Assembly: GCF_018691265.1 (NCBI RefSeq)
Contig: NW_024881321.1
Location: 13,705,387-13,769,386, forward strand
Reading direction: 5' to 3'
Origin: Tyto alba
Taxonomy: Eukaryota > Chordata > Aves > Strigiformes > Tytonidae
Length of the DNA: 64,000 nucleotides
The notes beneath the pieces were generated by a model. That model saw only the letters and a list, made by a program, of their open reading frames with translations, was not told the origin of the DNA and did not search any database. The position numbers and the translations under genes are program-made. Below are positions 49,707 to 60,641 of this stretch, one piece after another. How positions within the stretch are numbered: position 1 is the first letter of the stretch; each line of letters begins with the position of its first letter.

Positions 49707-51541
49707 AATCTAGTGAAAATCCAAAAGAAGGCTGCAAGACAGTTTTCTCATCTTAATGCTGTGAAGGATCAAAAGAAATTATAACACCTGCTCATTTTAT
49801 TTTTTTTTTTATTGTAATATTATCCCTTTTTACATGAGACACTAAAAGGTTTGAGATGTTGTAGGTTATTAAAGTTAGGAGGAGAATACGTTGAGAGGAT
49901 CCAGTGCGTTCTTCAGGTATTATTTCCAAAAACCCATTCAAAGTGTTGACTTGCTGAATAGAATGAGAAATGAAATTACAAAAGACAATTTCCTGGCTTA
50001 GTGAAACATGTTACCTTCACCCATTAAGCCCCAAAATCTTTGTAGTCTTTTCTCAGAATTACATTTAATCTGATGGTTAGATTGCTTCTTTCCTTCTTGT
50101 CCCTCCATTTATGTCTGTTTCCTGTTTTTCATCCTTCTCAATTCTTTCCGACCTCTGCAATTTTAACATTATATCACAGAGTTCCTCAGTCCAGAAAGCT
50201 CAAGTGTCTAAGTGACTACAATTATTTTGTTTCAGTTTGGAGGCTTCCCTAATAAGTTTAATAATTTCTGCTATTTTTGATAAAAGATGCAATTTTTCCT
50301 ACTGAGTTGGAGAGGTTTAATCAAACCTCTAACTATGTTCTCCCAGTATTTTTTTTGAAGATGATTCTTCTCCAATTACTGTATATGTAAAAATACAACA
50401 CTATTCTATGGCCTGTGCTATTAAGCATTCTGCAGTTTCATCTCTTCTTTTAAAACCAGAATGGGCAATGTCAGCCATGATATGAATGATAAAAATGTGC
50501 CAGGCTTCTGTGCGATAACACATGCATAGACTCTGGGCCTAAGTGAACTAATTTTCATTTTTTGTATATTGCTGTTCCTTTAGTTTTAAGAGCATTGAGG
50601 ACACAGATCATGTGGAAACTCTGAGATGAAAGCATCTGCTCTGTGATTAAAAGAAATCCAAAAGAATATACGCTAAAACAGTTTATAAGAAAACCTACAT
50701 AAAGTAATTAACCTCAGTAGAACTGGGCATACTTCATGAGAAATTGTAACATATCCTTTACATGAAGTGCAAATATTGTAAGGTGGTGAGAAATTTACCT
50801 AGAGGCATTTGAGAAACACAGCGGGACAGTGCAGTTTTGGCTGGTAATTAATTAAAAAGAACACATAAAATAACAATAAAGGAAAAGTAAACTAAATTCT
50901 TAAATATGATCTGTTTTCACAGGCAAGGACTGATAAACAACCAGCAATATTGAAAATCAATAGACTGAAAAGCAATGAAAAGAATAATTTTCACAGTCTA
51001 CAGAGGAAATATTAGTTGGTGAATAAAACTCACTATGAGATGATGTCATCTGGATTCAGACAAGGACTATATGGATAACCATACATAATATGTAGGATTA
51101 AAAAATAAAAAAGTGTAAATATTCACAGTTTAGTGAATGAATAAAATAGCAAGCATCTGGAGATAAGGAGAACCATTTCTGTTGTTCAAGAAGAGGAACA
51201 GAACATGCCCTGACAAGAAAAACTCAGAAGAGAAAGGGAATACTTAAGTGTGCCAAATTTGGACTATTCATACAGAAATAAGAGCTCTGCTGCTCAGATC
51301 TTTGAACAGGAAGATTGATTCTTTCAAAGTTTGGTCTCTCTTTTCTACTCCAAATTCTGGTTCATGAATTATCTGAGAATTTTAAGCATTCAGCAATGTC
51401 AGCCATCTCTATCACACAGTTCAGTTTTACTTCACACACATTATACAAATGGTCTGTGCATACAATAAAGGTAAAACTTCACAGATATGTTGGATTGCTA
51501 TGCCTGTACCGTAGAGATGTTCTGCATGAGTAATGAACTTG

Positions 51542-52650
51542 TGTACTGGGTGCAGGTGCCCAGGTATTGGCATTTGGGGGCTGCAGGGGGGTGGCATCCG
51601 TGCGGGGAGGCCGGGGCTGCCCCGGGCCGGACACAGCCGGTTCCAGCCGGCTCCAACCCACCCACCGCAGGGCATAGCCAAGGTGCTGGAACCTCTAGGA
51701 AATCTTACTGAAGAAAGGGCAAAATGTCACAGAGGCAGTGAGAAGTGAGGAAAAAAAGTGCTAGCCCTGCAGACACCAAAGTGAGAGAATAAGGAAGGGA
51801 AGGAAATACTCCAGGCACCAGAAAAGAGATTCCCCTGCAGACCCTGGGGAAGACCACGGTGATTCAGGTCATCTCCCTGCAGCCCCTAAAGGACCACATT
51901 GGAGCAGATATCACCTGAAGCCCATGAACAACCCCACATCAGAGCAGGTGGATGTGCCCTTAAAGGAAGTTGCAGCCTGTGGAGAGCCCACACAGGATGA
52001 GGCTCCCAGGAAATGCTACTGTCCATGAAGAGGAGTCTATGCAAGAGCAGGTTTTCTGGAAGGAACCTTGTCCCTTGGGGAATCCATCTTGGAACAGTCT
52101 GTTCCTGAAGGACTACACCCCATGGAAAGAAGCTGTGCTGGAGCAGTTCTTGAAGAACTTCAGCCTGCGGAAGAGACCCACAGTGGAGAAGTTTGTGAAG
52201 AACTGTATCCTGTGGGAGACACCTCACACTGGAGCAGGGGAACAACATGAAGAAGAAGGAGTGGTAAAAACGAAGTGTCATGGACTGACCACAACCCCCA
52301 CTTCACATCGCCAGGTGCCCTTTCAAGTGGGGCTAGAGGAGTTGGGAAGGAAGGAGTGAAGTTGAACCTGGGAAAAAAAGTGTGCTGCAGGACTGGTGGT
52401 GTTTTACTTTTTTTGTCTTTGTTTCCCACCACTCAACTCTATTTTAGTTGTCAATGCATTAATTTTCCCCAAGTCTAGTCTATTTTGTTCATGATGGTAA
52501 TTAATACGTGTCTTTAACTGTCTTTAACTTGTCTTTAACTTGACCTACAAGTTTCCTCATCTTGCTTTCTTCCCCTGTTCTGTTAAGGAGGGGGGAGTGA
52601 GAAGGCAGCTGGGTGGGCTTATGGCAGCTAACCAAGGTCTACCCACCACA
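51542..52650 (+). mobile_element. Solo LTR of an avian ERVL-like retrovirus (plus strand)
   Basis: It starts TGTACTGGGTGCAGG at 51542 and ends CCCACCACA at 52650 (or ACAACA at 52653). The first end choice gives flanks ACTTG (51537-51541) and ACATG (52651-52655), a 4/5 match over 5 bp. A GC-rich block at 51600-51675 is nearly identical to 19202-19277. A central array of about 47-bp units carrying TGGAGCAG-like cores lies at roughly 52043, 52090, 52139, 52184 and 52230. The 3' part matches the 59.5 kb LTR. The poly(A) signal position reads AATGCATTAA, so AATAAA is lost. No retroviral genes flank it. The 129-codon frame at 51970-52359 is a by-product of the array. Confidence 0.85.
52043..52237 (+). 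repeat. LTR-internal minisatellite (about 47-bp units)
   Basis: Five degenerate units are recognisable by TGGAGCAG, TGGAACAG or TGGAGAAG cores spaced 45-49 bp apart. Consensus pieces such as CCTGTGGGAGA occur between them. Most spacings are close to multiples of three, which keeps long frames open. Confidence 0.65.
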
Positions 52651-52954
52651 ACATGTATATGATTTTCAGGGCACATGAGGTTTACTGTGAATGAATAGTC
52701 TATCTGTAGGCAGCAGATTGCACACCATCTTGGCTGGGCGAGAGACATTGTGCATGAGCTACATAGCATGCATGGGCATATTTCTGTCTGACAAATTGGC
52801 AGATACATACAAAGATTTGTAGTCAATCTTTATTCCTGTGTTTATTATTTAGTTGAGCTGGAAAATTTAAATAAAGTTAACATGTTTTCTTAAGAAAAAA
52901 AAAAAATATATAAAGCTCTGTGAAGGTACTAAACACAGTTTGCCAAGGCAAGCA
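52651..52954. other. Short unannotated gap between LTR and CR1
   Basis: No recognisable element. It includes an A-run followed by TATATAAA at about 52896-52915. Confidence 0.5.
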
Positions 52955-53190
52955 GCTCTGGTGCCAGCACAATCTACAGTGGAGCACTCCATCATGGTGC
53001 ATGGGGGGCTTCCTGAACTGGGGAAGCCTCAGGGGCAGCTGAGGGTGCTGCCCGGACCCCACAGCTCACACCACAGTGGCTGAGGGGGACCTGGGTGGGG
53101 CCAGGAGCAACAGTGGCCGAGGCCATATTAAAAGAAGCCCTTGGGGAGCACTAGTGACCAGGAGTGCTGTGAACAGGGCAGGCAAACAGG

Positions 53191-54387
53191 GTGTGGTGTG
53201 TCAGCAAGGGCGTGGTGTGGCAGCAAGGATGTGGCAGGGCCATTTGCATGGCAGTCTGTGCGGCAGGGCATGCAGGAAGGGTGCTGAAGCTCTTCCAGCT
53301 CAACCAGGGAGCAATGGCATCCACCTGGCAGAAGGCCACGGCCTCTCCAAGCTCTGCACCCACCAGGGCTGACAGCTGCCCAGACAGAGCTGCGCAGGAA
53401 CACGCTGGCACCCCGGTGCCAGGTCACAGGGTGGGCCCCACTCTGACACCAGTACGGTCCAGCAGCAGTGAACACTGCTGTGGGAGGTGTGCCTGGGGAG
53501 AGGAGCTCGTCCGCTTGGTGACAGAGGTCCGGGAGGGGCTGAGTAGGTTGAGGGGTATCAGGGAGTGCGAGAGGGAGATAGATTACTGGTATCGCACCCT
53601 GCCTTCCCTTGAACAGTTCCAACAGGCAAACAGGATGCATGATATGGAGAATTCCCCATCCTCTTTATGCCTGGCTGAATGTGGTGACTTAAGGGACAGG
53701 GGGCAATGATAACATCTCCTCTGCGACTACCCCACCTTCCCAGATGCCCAAGTATAAGAGGCGTGAGGCTCTGTAAGAGGAACCAAACAATAATGAGGAT
53801 GTTGGTTCATCTAGCTTGGAGGTGTGACCAAGGTTAAGTCAGCCTATGCCCTGCATCAAAATTGCTTCCATAAAGAAAAGGAGATGGGTCATTTTCATAG
53901 GAGACTTCCTTCTGAAGGAAACAGAAGGCCCAACATACAGACCAGATCCACTTCTTTGGGAAGCCTGCTGCCTTTCTGGGGCCCAAGTTAAAGATGTGAA
54001 GAGAAAGCTTTCTACCCTGGTACAGCCCTCAGATTATCATCCATTATTGTTTTCTCAGGTAGGCAGCGATGAAGTTGCAACAAGAAGTCCGAGGGCAATC
54101 AGGTGACACTTCAGGGTCTTGAACAGGTTAGGGGATCAAGAGCATAAACAATGTTCTCCTCTATCCTTCCAGTTGCAGGGAACAATGAGGGAAGAAACAT
54201 GGAGAGCCAGCAGATCAATACCTGGCTCTCAGCCAGGTGTCACCAGCAGAATTTAGGGATTTTTGATCATAGGTTGGTTTACACAACACCAGGCCTGCTG
54301 GTGACAAAAGGGGTACACCTGTCTCAAAAGGGGAAAAGGATCTTTGCACAGAAGTTAGCAAGGCTCATTGAAAGAGCTTTAAACTAG
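53191..54387 (+). pseudogene. CR1 ORF1 protein remnant (coiled coil plus SGNH esterase)
   Basis: ORF1 of CR1 encodes an RNA-binding/chaperone-type protein ending in an SGNH-hydrolase-like esterase. The N-terminal part (53191-53709) has a CCGRC cysteine pair, then a heptad-rich stretch (LVRLVTEVREGLSRLR) suggesting a coiled coil. A frameshift follows. The esterase continues in a second frame (53846-54106, RRWVIFIGDFLLKETEG) and, after a stop at 54104-54106, in the first frame again (54151-54387, SSILPVAGNNEGRN to HLSQKGKRIF). The expected GDS nucleophile motif reads GDF (TTC at 53906-53908), so the catalytic serine is gone. The DG-x-HLS motif reads KGVHLS, with His kept and Asp lost. The protein is dead. 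Confidence 0.88.
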
Positions 54388-54448
54388 ATTTGAAGGGGAA
54401 AGGGATAAAACTGGGCCTTCTAGAGATAAGCTTGGGGGCAGCATAGCA

Positions 54449-55952
54449 ATGTTTGAGGGACAGTGTGCTAACAAGTTCCTTTGGTCTGCTGTCTCAGTGG
54501 AGGCAGGAGATCCATGTGGTAGCAAAGACACAAGGGTTATTGATGTGTTACAAATCAGGGAAACACCTGAGAATGGTCACATAAGAATTAGACCCTCTCT
54601 CCCAAAAAAGATGGTGGCATCAACAGCTCAACTGAGGCAAATCTACACCAATGCACACAACGTGGGCAACAAACAGGAGGAACCAGAAGCCACTGTACAG
54701 CAGGAAAACTATGATATAGTTACTGTCACAGAAACATGATGGGATGACTTGCAAAACTGGAGTGCTGCAGTGGATAGCTATAAACTCTTAAGAAGGGATG
54801 TGCAAGGAAGGAGAGGTGATGAGGTAGCCCTGTATGTTAGGGAGTGCTTTGATTGTCTAGATCTTAATGATGGTGATGATAGGGTTGAGTGTTTAATGGG
54901 TAAGAAACAGGGGGAAGGCCAACAAGGAAGATATTACGGTGGGACTCTGTTATAGACCACCCAACCAGGATGAAGAGGCAGATGAAATACTTTATAAGCA
55001 GTTGGGAGAAATCTCACAATTGCTAGCCCTTGTTCTCATGGGGATATTCAATTTACCAGATATCTACTGAAAATACAATACATCCAAGAGGAAACAGTCC
55101 AGGAGGTTCCTGGAGTGTGTGGAAGATAATTTACTGACACAGCTGGTGAGTGAGCCATCTAAGGATGACGCTCCACTGGACCTGTTGTTTGCAAACAAAG
55201 AAGGACTTGTGGGTGATGTGGCTGTTGGAGATTGTCGTGAGCATAACGATCATGAAATGATAGAGTTTTTGATTCTTGGAGAAGTAAGGTGTGGAGTCAG
55301 CAGAACTGCCACCTTAGAGTTCTGGAGTGCAGACTTTGGCCTGTTCAGGAGACTGGTTGATGGAGTACCCTGTGAGACAGTCCTGAAGGGCAAAGGAGTC
55401 CAGGAAGGTCATATATTCTTCAAGAAGGAAATCTTAAAGGCGCAGGAGCAGGTCATCCCCATGTGCCAAAAGATGAGCCGGCAGGGAAGAAGAGCAGCCT
55501 GGCTGAACAGAGAGATTTGATTTGAATACTGTGTTCAGTTTTGGGCCCTGCACTACAATAAAGACATTGAGGTGCTGGAGTGTGTCCAAAGAAGAGCAAC
55601 AAAGCTGGTGAAAAGTCTAGAGCACAAGTCTTATGAGTAGAAGCTGAAGGAACTGGGGTTGTTTAGCCCAGAGAAAAGGAGGTTGAGGGGAGACCTTATT
55701 GTGCTCTACAACTACCTGAAAGGAGATTGTAGTGAGGTGGGTGTAGGTCTTTTCTCCCAAATAACAATCAATAGTAGAAGAAAAAACAATCTCAAGTGGC
55801 ACCAGGGGAGGTTTAAATTAGATACTAGAAAAAATTTCTTCACTGAAGGGGTTGTCAAGCATTGGGACAGGCTGCCCATGGAAGTGGTTGAGTCACCATC
55901 CCTGGAGGTATTTAGAAGATGTGTACATGTGGCACTTAGGGACATGGTTTAG
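54449..55952 (+). pseudogene. CR1 ORF2 remnant: endonuclease joined to C-terminal end, no reverse transcriptase
   Basis: An intact ORF2 has an APE-type endonuclease followed by a reverse transcriptase. Here the endonuclease is readable: IYTNAHNVGNKQEE (metal-binding Asn), VTVTET (catalytic Glu), then a TGA in place of the next Trp, then SYKLLRRDVQGRRG. A frameshift lies near 54940, and CYRPPNQDEEADE follows. The GDFN motif reads GIFN (55041-55052), so its Asp is lost, and another TGA replaces a Trp shortly after. HNDHEMIEF keeps the terminal Asp-His. After RRAAWLNREI (ending 55520) the sequence jumps to the last part of ORF2 ([49 protein letters not shown]). All polymerase motifs are absent. 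Confidence 0.9.
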
Positions 55953-56899
55953 TGGTGGACTTGGCAGTGTTAGGTTAACAGTCGGACTCTGTGATCTTAA
56001 AGGTCTTTTTCAACCTAAACCATTCTGTTCTATTGAATTTGATTTAGTTAATTCCAGGAGATCAACAGAGGAAAGTCTTGCTATGGGAAGTAAAAAGTTT
56101 TCAAGAGTGGTGTGGGACAACAAATATTACAAAAATTCAGATACTTTAGAAATGTCTTTCTACCTGAAATCAGGAACATCAAAACTCTCATTCTCCCTTC
56201 TAATCTCTCCAAATCTTTTGTCTGGATAGAACTTAAAGGGTAGCATGATAAGGTCGGTACACTGTGTAGTCCTAAAGGAGCTGTGAAGATAGAGAGGTAG
56301 ATAAATAATTATCCCAGCCAAACCCAGTAAAAAATACAAGTCACCTTCCCAACTGCTCTGGCTAATCACTACTGCAGTGCTACCACATTGGTTAATTTTG
56401 ATTCCATTTTCCAAGTAGAAAATAGCTTTTGCCTAAGTTTTGTACATACTTTCCTGTAAGACCTTGAAGCCCTGTTTCAAATCCAAATTTCTTTAAATTA
56501 TGGGGTTTTCCCTCAGAATGACAATCTAAAACTATTTCATCTCTGAAATGTTGAAACGTATGTGACATAAGTGTTTTATTACAGTATACATGTGAGATAT
56601 AGTGCAAATTTTTAAGCTCAAGTTGCTATGTTAATCTATTTGATTAGTGCTTAAGTAATTAAATTTTAAAGTAGAAATATTTTTTTTTCCTAAGAACTAG
56701 GTACCCATAGTTTAAATCAATGAAAGGTGAGAGAGCAAAACCTCTTTAAAATTGGACTACTTTTATTTACATTTCTACATTTGGATTTATTAACTTAATT
56801 TGCAAGGAAGCAATGCACACAAATGAACATGAGGAACTCAGAACTGTTTTTTCTTCTGCAGAAAAAATATAAGAATTTTTAACGGCTTGTAGACTTTGA

Positions 56900-56919
56900 T
56901 TTTTTTTTTTTTTTTTTTT
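56900..56919 (+). repeat. (T)20 run
   Basis: Pure T tract ending before CTATGC; simple sequence. Confidence 0.9.
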
Positions 56920-57438
56920 CTATGCTATAAACTAACAGACTTCATCCAGTTCAATGAAGGATAGTCAACCAGGAGAGGTAATTCAGTGATGTAAGTTATC
57001 CTTATCTCCCTCCTTGCCCCACAGCAGAGCAAATGGGACAGCACTAGTGGCCATGTCAATGATATAGTTCATGAGAAAGTGAGCAGGAAAGCAAATGGTT
57101 TATGCACATACGGAGATAACAGCTTCTCATAGTGATAATCTGGTGTCCAGTCACAAACTGAGGATGCCTAACGTACATGCTAGCTCCCCTGAGTGCAGCA
57201 GTGGGCCTATGCCACCCAAATTAGTTCTGAGAAAAGGCAGTTGTGCTTTTTGAGGGACACGTACCCCAGCCCTCCTCACACTACCACCCCTGTGGAAAAT
57301 CGCCGTCCACTTCTCCATTTATTCTGTGTCATCTTCCCATTTGTGGGCAGTTAGTTAGGTGGTGTTACTTACCTCACACATTCTGCAGATGTTAACTCTT
57401 TCAGACATGAACACTGACCCACATAAAACCATACTAAG

Positions 57439-57456
57439 TTTTTTTTTTTTTTTTTT
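57439..57456 (+). repeat. (T)18 run
   Basis: Pure T tract; simple sequence. Confidence 0.9.
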
Positions 57457-57936
57457 CCACCACATAATCACTAGTCTCTTCTTTAACTAGTTTTTTATCC
57501 TTTTCTGTGTTTTAATCTGGATCTCTCAAGTTTGTAGTTTTAAGATGAGTCCTGTCATGTGAAACTTGATCAAAGGCTTGCCACAAATCCAAATAAAATA
57601 TATTATATGCACAGTCATTATCAACCTTCCCTGTAAAATGAAGATATAGGTACAAAAATCTTGGGCTGTAGCAATGTATTTGCAAGCATTACATTATGAT
57701 CTGCTACAGAGGTTTATTCTTTTGATGTTTCATTTGTAGTATATATTGTTCCATGAATAAGGTAATCCTTAGTAATTTTTACTCTGCAAAGTACAGAAAG
57801 AATGCCAGAGTAAGTAAAGGATAGTGTAAAAAGCTGCAGGTTTTCTTTAAAAACAGTGGTAGTTTTGGTTTGGGATTTTTTTGTTGTTTTGGGGTTTTTT
57901 ATTTGCTTGTTTGATCCTCTATATTTGAGATAAACA

Positions 57937-57957
57937 TTTTTTTTTTTTTTTTTTTTT
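57937..57957 (+). repeat. (T)21 run
   Basis: Pure T tract; simple sequence. Confidence 0.9.
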
Positions 57958-59686
57958 AAATTGTGGTCAACTACAGCAATTAGAACTCTTATGTAGACTT
58001 GCCTCTGCTTTAAATTGTTTTGTCACTGGAGATAGTAAAAATTTTACTAAGAAGACAATAACATATTTTTATGTGAATCAGGAGGCTCATGCTCTCATTA
58101 GTGAGATAGAATACTTGGGTACCCACGTCAGTTGGAGTCTTTGCAAAATTTCTGAATTATCTATGTATTTTTAAAATGTGCCCATCATGTCAGAGACATT
58201 AAAAGAATAGCAGAACAGCACAAGGAGAGACTCAATTCCTCCCTGTTGTTTTTAAGCTTCTTATTGCTACTGTCCTCCTTCATCCATTGTTCTGTAAACT
58301 GGCTCAAGGCAGAGTTTTTTGTCAGTGACTGAAAAGGGGCACTGATTTTGGTGGTTGTTATTCAGCATGGCAGGGACAAGTGTACTATTTGAGGAGGTAC
58401 TAGTAAGGAAATTACCATTAACATATCCCAGTTCCTGTATAGATACAACTTTAGAGTCATGAAGTTACTTTAAAGTACAGTCATTTGAGAAATGTTTTAT
58501 GTCGCTTCATTAGTCTTTGGATAGCACTATACCATTCCAAAACTGGTAGGCTGGATCTCTGCACTGAGCTCCATATTTCCTGATCATATTAACATGACAG
58601 GCATAGCAGAGCTTGGCACCTGTGAACTCTTTCACACTGACTGTAGTAGTTGTGAATAGCAAAAAGTCTCTCCTGCAAAACAAAATCTAATTTACTGGTT
58701 CATCCAAGTTTCATGGAATATAAAAGAAAGGAAAAAGGAGAAGAAAGAAAGCTTACTATCTATGAATACTAGTTACAATTTACTTACTTTTCTCATAATT
58801 TCTAAACTTTACTCATACCAATTAACCCTGCAGCTGTCTAGAAATAGGATGGCTTTCTCCATTCTCTGTATGTCTCTTTCCCAACATGTGCTACAACTTA
58901 CTGACTTCCTTATTGGGTCAGCTGCTTCAAGCCTCTAGAGACTTGGTTCATGGTTAGGAAGAAAACCTTTGGCTACTTTACAAGACTTTTCCCCATCAAA
59001 AATTACCCATTATTATCCCAATAATAACAACTCTCACTCCCTTTTCATGTTAATATTCTCTATGATAGCATGTTATCACATCATACTTACATTCTATTCA
59101 GTTTCTTTCTAATAGTCATATTTGATTAGTTCAGTATATGCAAGCAGATTAGATGACATTCTTGTTTTTATCAAGTTTAATGCCAACAATTTCCTGAGTT
59201 TTCACATAGTGTGAGCTGATAGAGCATGCAGAAAGAAACTTGGAACTTTATTGTTTATTGATGTTTTCTGTTGCTAAGGAGTTATGAATAAAGTTTAGAG
59301 TTCATGAAAAGGGCATCTGGGGAGTAGTGTAGTCAGAAGTCACAGAGAGGATAGTGAAAAATTATACTAGTAAGCATAGTGAGATTTATGAAAGAAAAAC
59401 ACCTACCACATGGGTTTGCTTCCCCCAAGGACGTACTTATCTTGGAGAAACCTGATTAAAAGAAATTGGTAGGATACTAAAGAAAAGCCTATATCATGCT
59501 CGTTCTTTTGTATTGGGTTTGTGTGGCAAGTATTTGGTAGCAGGGGGGCTACAAGGGTGGATTCTGTGAGAATCTGGTAGAAGTTTCTCCCATGTCCAAT
59601 AGAGCCAATGCAGACAGCTCCAAGATGGACCCACCACTGGCCAAGGCTGATCCCATCAGTGATTGTGGTAGCACCTCTGTAATATC

Positions 59687-59696
59687 ATATTTAAGA
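59687..59696 (+). promoter_or_regulatory. LTR TATA-like box
   Basis: CATATTTAAG, about 180 bp into the LTR and followed by AAGGGG, in the same context as in the minus-strand LTR at 16.4 kb. It is the likely U3 core promoter. Confidence 0.55.
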
Positions 59697-59940
59697 AGGG
59701 GAAAAAACCCTGTGCAACAGCAAATGCAACCAAAGAGAGGAGTGAGAGTATGTGAGAGAAACAACACTGCAGTCACCAAAATCAGTGAAGAAGAAGGGTC
59801 AGAAGGTGCTCCAAGTGCCAGAGCAGAGATTCCCCTGCAGCCAGTGGTGAAGACCATGGTGAGGCAGGCTGTCCCTCTGCAGCCCATGGAGGTTAATGGT
59901 GGATCAGATATCCACCTACAGCCCATGGAGAACCCCACAC

Positions 59941-60241
59941 TGGAGCAGGTAGATGCTCGAAGGAGCCTGTGGCCCAGTAGGAAGCCCACACTGGAGCAGG
60001 GTCCTGACAGGACCTGTGGCCCCATGCAGAGAGGAGCCCGTGCTGAAGCAGGTTTTCTGTCAGGACTTGAGACCCCACGGGGGACTCATGCTGGAGCAGT
60101 CTGTTCCTGAAGGACTGCACTCTGTGGAAGAGACGCTATGCTGGAGCAGTCTGTGAAGAACTGTAGCTTGTAGGAAGGACTCACATTGGACAATTTTGTG
60201 GAGGACTGTCTCCTGTGGGAGGAGACTCCACACTGGAGTAG
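59941..60241 (+). repeat. LTR-internal minisatellite (about 49-bp units)
   Basis: Seven degenerate units are marked by TGGAGCAG-type cores at 59941, 59992, 60044, 60092, 60142, 60187 and 60234. The spacing is 45-52 bp. Confidence 0.75.
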
Positions 60242-60458
60242 GGGAAGAATGTGAGGAGTCCTCCCCCTGAGGAGGAAGAGACACCATGTGATGAACTGAC
60301 CACAACCCCTTTTCCCTGTCCCCACTGTGCCACTATGGTGGAGGAAGAGATAGAGAAGACTGGAAGAAAAGTTAAGGCTGGGAGAAAGGGAGGTATGGGG
60401 GGAAGGTGTTTTAATATTTAGTTGCTATTTCTCATTATGCTACTCTGATTTGATTGGT

Positions 60459-60464
60459 AATAAA
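60459..60464 (+). promoter_or_regulatory. LTR polyadenylation signal AATAAA
   Basis: AATAAA within GGTAATAAATTAAG, about 180 bp before the LTR end and followed by a TCTGTTTTGCCTGTG stretch. Confidence 0.65.
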
Positions 60465-60641
60465 TTAAGTTTTCCCCAAGTCTGTTTTGCCTGTGACAGT
60501 AAGTGGTGAGTGATCTCTCCGTCTTTATCTTGACCCACAAGCCTTTTGTTGTATTCTCTCTCTCCTGTCTGACTATAGTAGGGAGAGTGATAGAGAGGCT
60601 TTGGTGGGCACCTGGCATCCAGCTAAGTTCAACCATCAACA

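Larger units (their letters stand above)
45708..51541. other. AT-rich DNA; possible small exon at 47.4 kb
   Basis: Apart from the exon candidate at 47392-47514 and simple repeats, no gene or transposon is recognisable. Confidence 0.45.
52955..56036 (+). mobile_element. CR1 LINE with 5' UTR retained and reverse transcriptase deleted
   Basis: In order: a GC-rich CR1 5' UTR (CTGCCCGGACCCC, then GGCTGAGGGGGACC, then GCCATATTAAAAGAAGCCC), ORF1, the ORF2 endonuclease, then directly the C-terminal end of ORF2, and the 3' UTR ending AGGTCTTTTTCAACCTAAAC plus a degenerate ATTCTGTTCT tail. The start is approximate. Full-length avian CR1 is about 4.5 kb; this copy is about 3.1 kb because the reverse transcriptase is missing, with a junction near 55518. 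Frameshifts and stops affect both ORFs, so it is inactive. Most CR1 copies lose their 5' end, so keeping the 5' end while losing the middle is unusual. Confidence 0.93.
56037..59508. other. AT-rich DNA with T-runs, nothing recognised
   Basis: No supported gene or transposon; T-runs are listed separately. Two or three open frames under 90 codons look random. Confidence 0.5.
59509..60641 (+). mobile_element. Solo LTR of an avian ERVL-like retrovirus (plus strand, most complete copy)
   Basis: It starts TGTATTGGGTTTGTGTGGC and ends CAACCATCAACA, 1133 bp with TG...CA ends. The flanks TCTTT (59504-59508) and CCTTT (60642-60646) match in 4 of 5 bases, a decayed 5-bp target duplication. In order it has the U3 start, a TATA-like ATATTTAAG, a minisatellite of about 49-bp units, AATAAA at 60459, and a U5-like tail with CTTTATCTTGACCCACAAG. 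Integrity of ends, TATA and poly(A) signal makes it the best-preserved LTR here. No gag, pol or env is next to it, so it is a solo LTR left by recombination. Internal ORFs (172 codons at 59592-60110) are repeat-driven and not genes. Confidence 0.88.

Noticed and set aside
49700..49800. Weak resemblance to CR1 ORF2 DNA (CCAAAAGAAGGCTGCAAGAC)
   Set aside because: The match is too short and is not followed by other CR1 sequence.
51886..52432. 129- and 131-codon frames on opposite strands
   Set aside because: These are LTR array by-products, with the same reasoning as the 59.6 kb frames.
53128..53640. 170-codon minus-strand frame
   Set aside because: It is antisense to the GC-rich CR1 5' UTR and ORF1; a shadow frame.
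59592..60110. 172-codon plus-strand frame and a 158-codon minus-strand frame
   Set aside because: Both fall in the LTR minisatellite, and opposite strands are equally open, as expected from low stop density in the repeat.
51542..60641. A single provirus with LTRs at 51.5 and 59.5 kb
   Set aside because: The two LTRs belong to different subfamilies, each has its own flanking near-duplication, and the DNA between them is a CR1 and unrelated sequence rather than retroviral genes.
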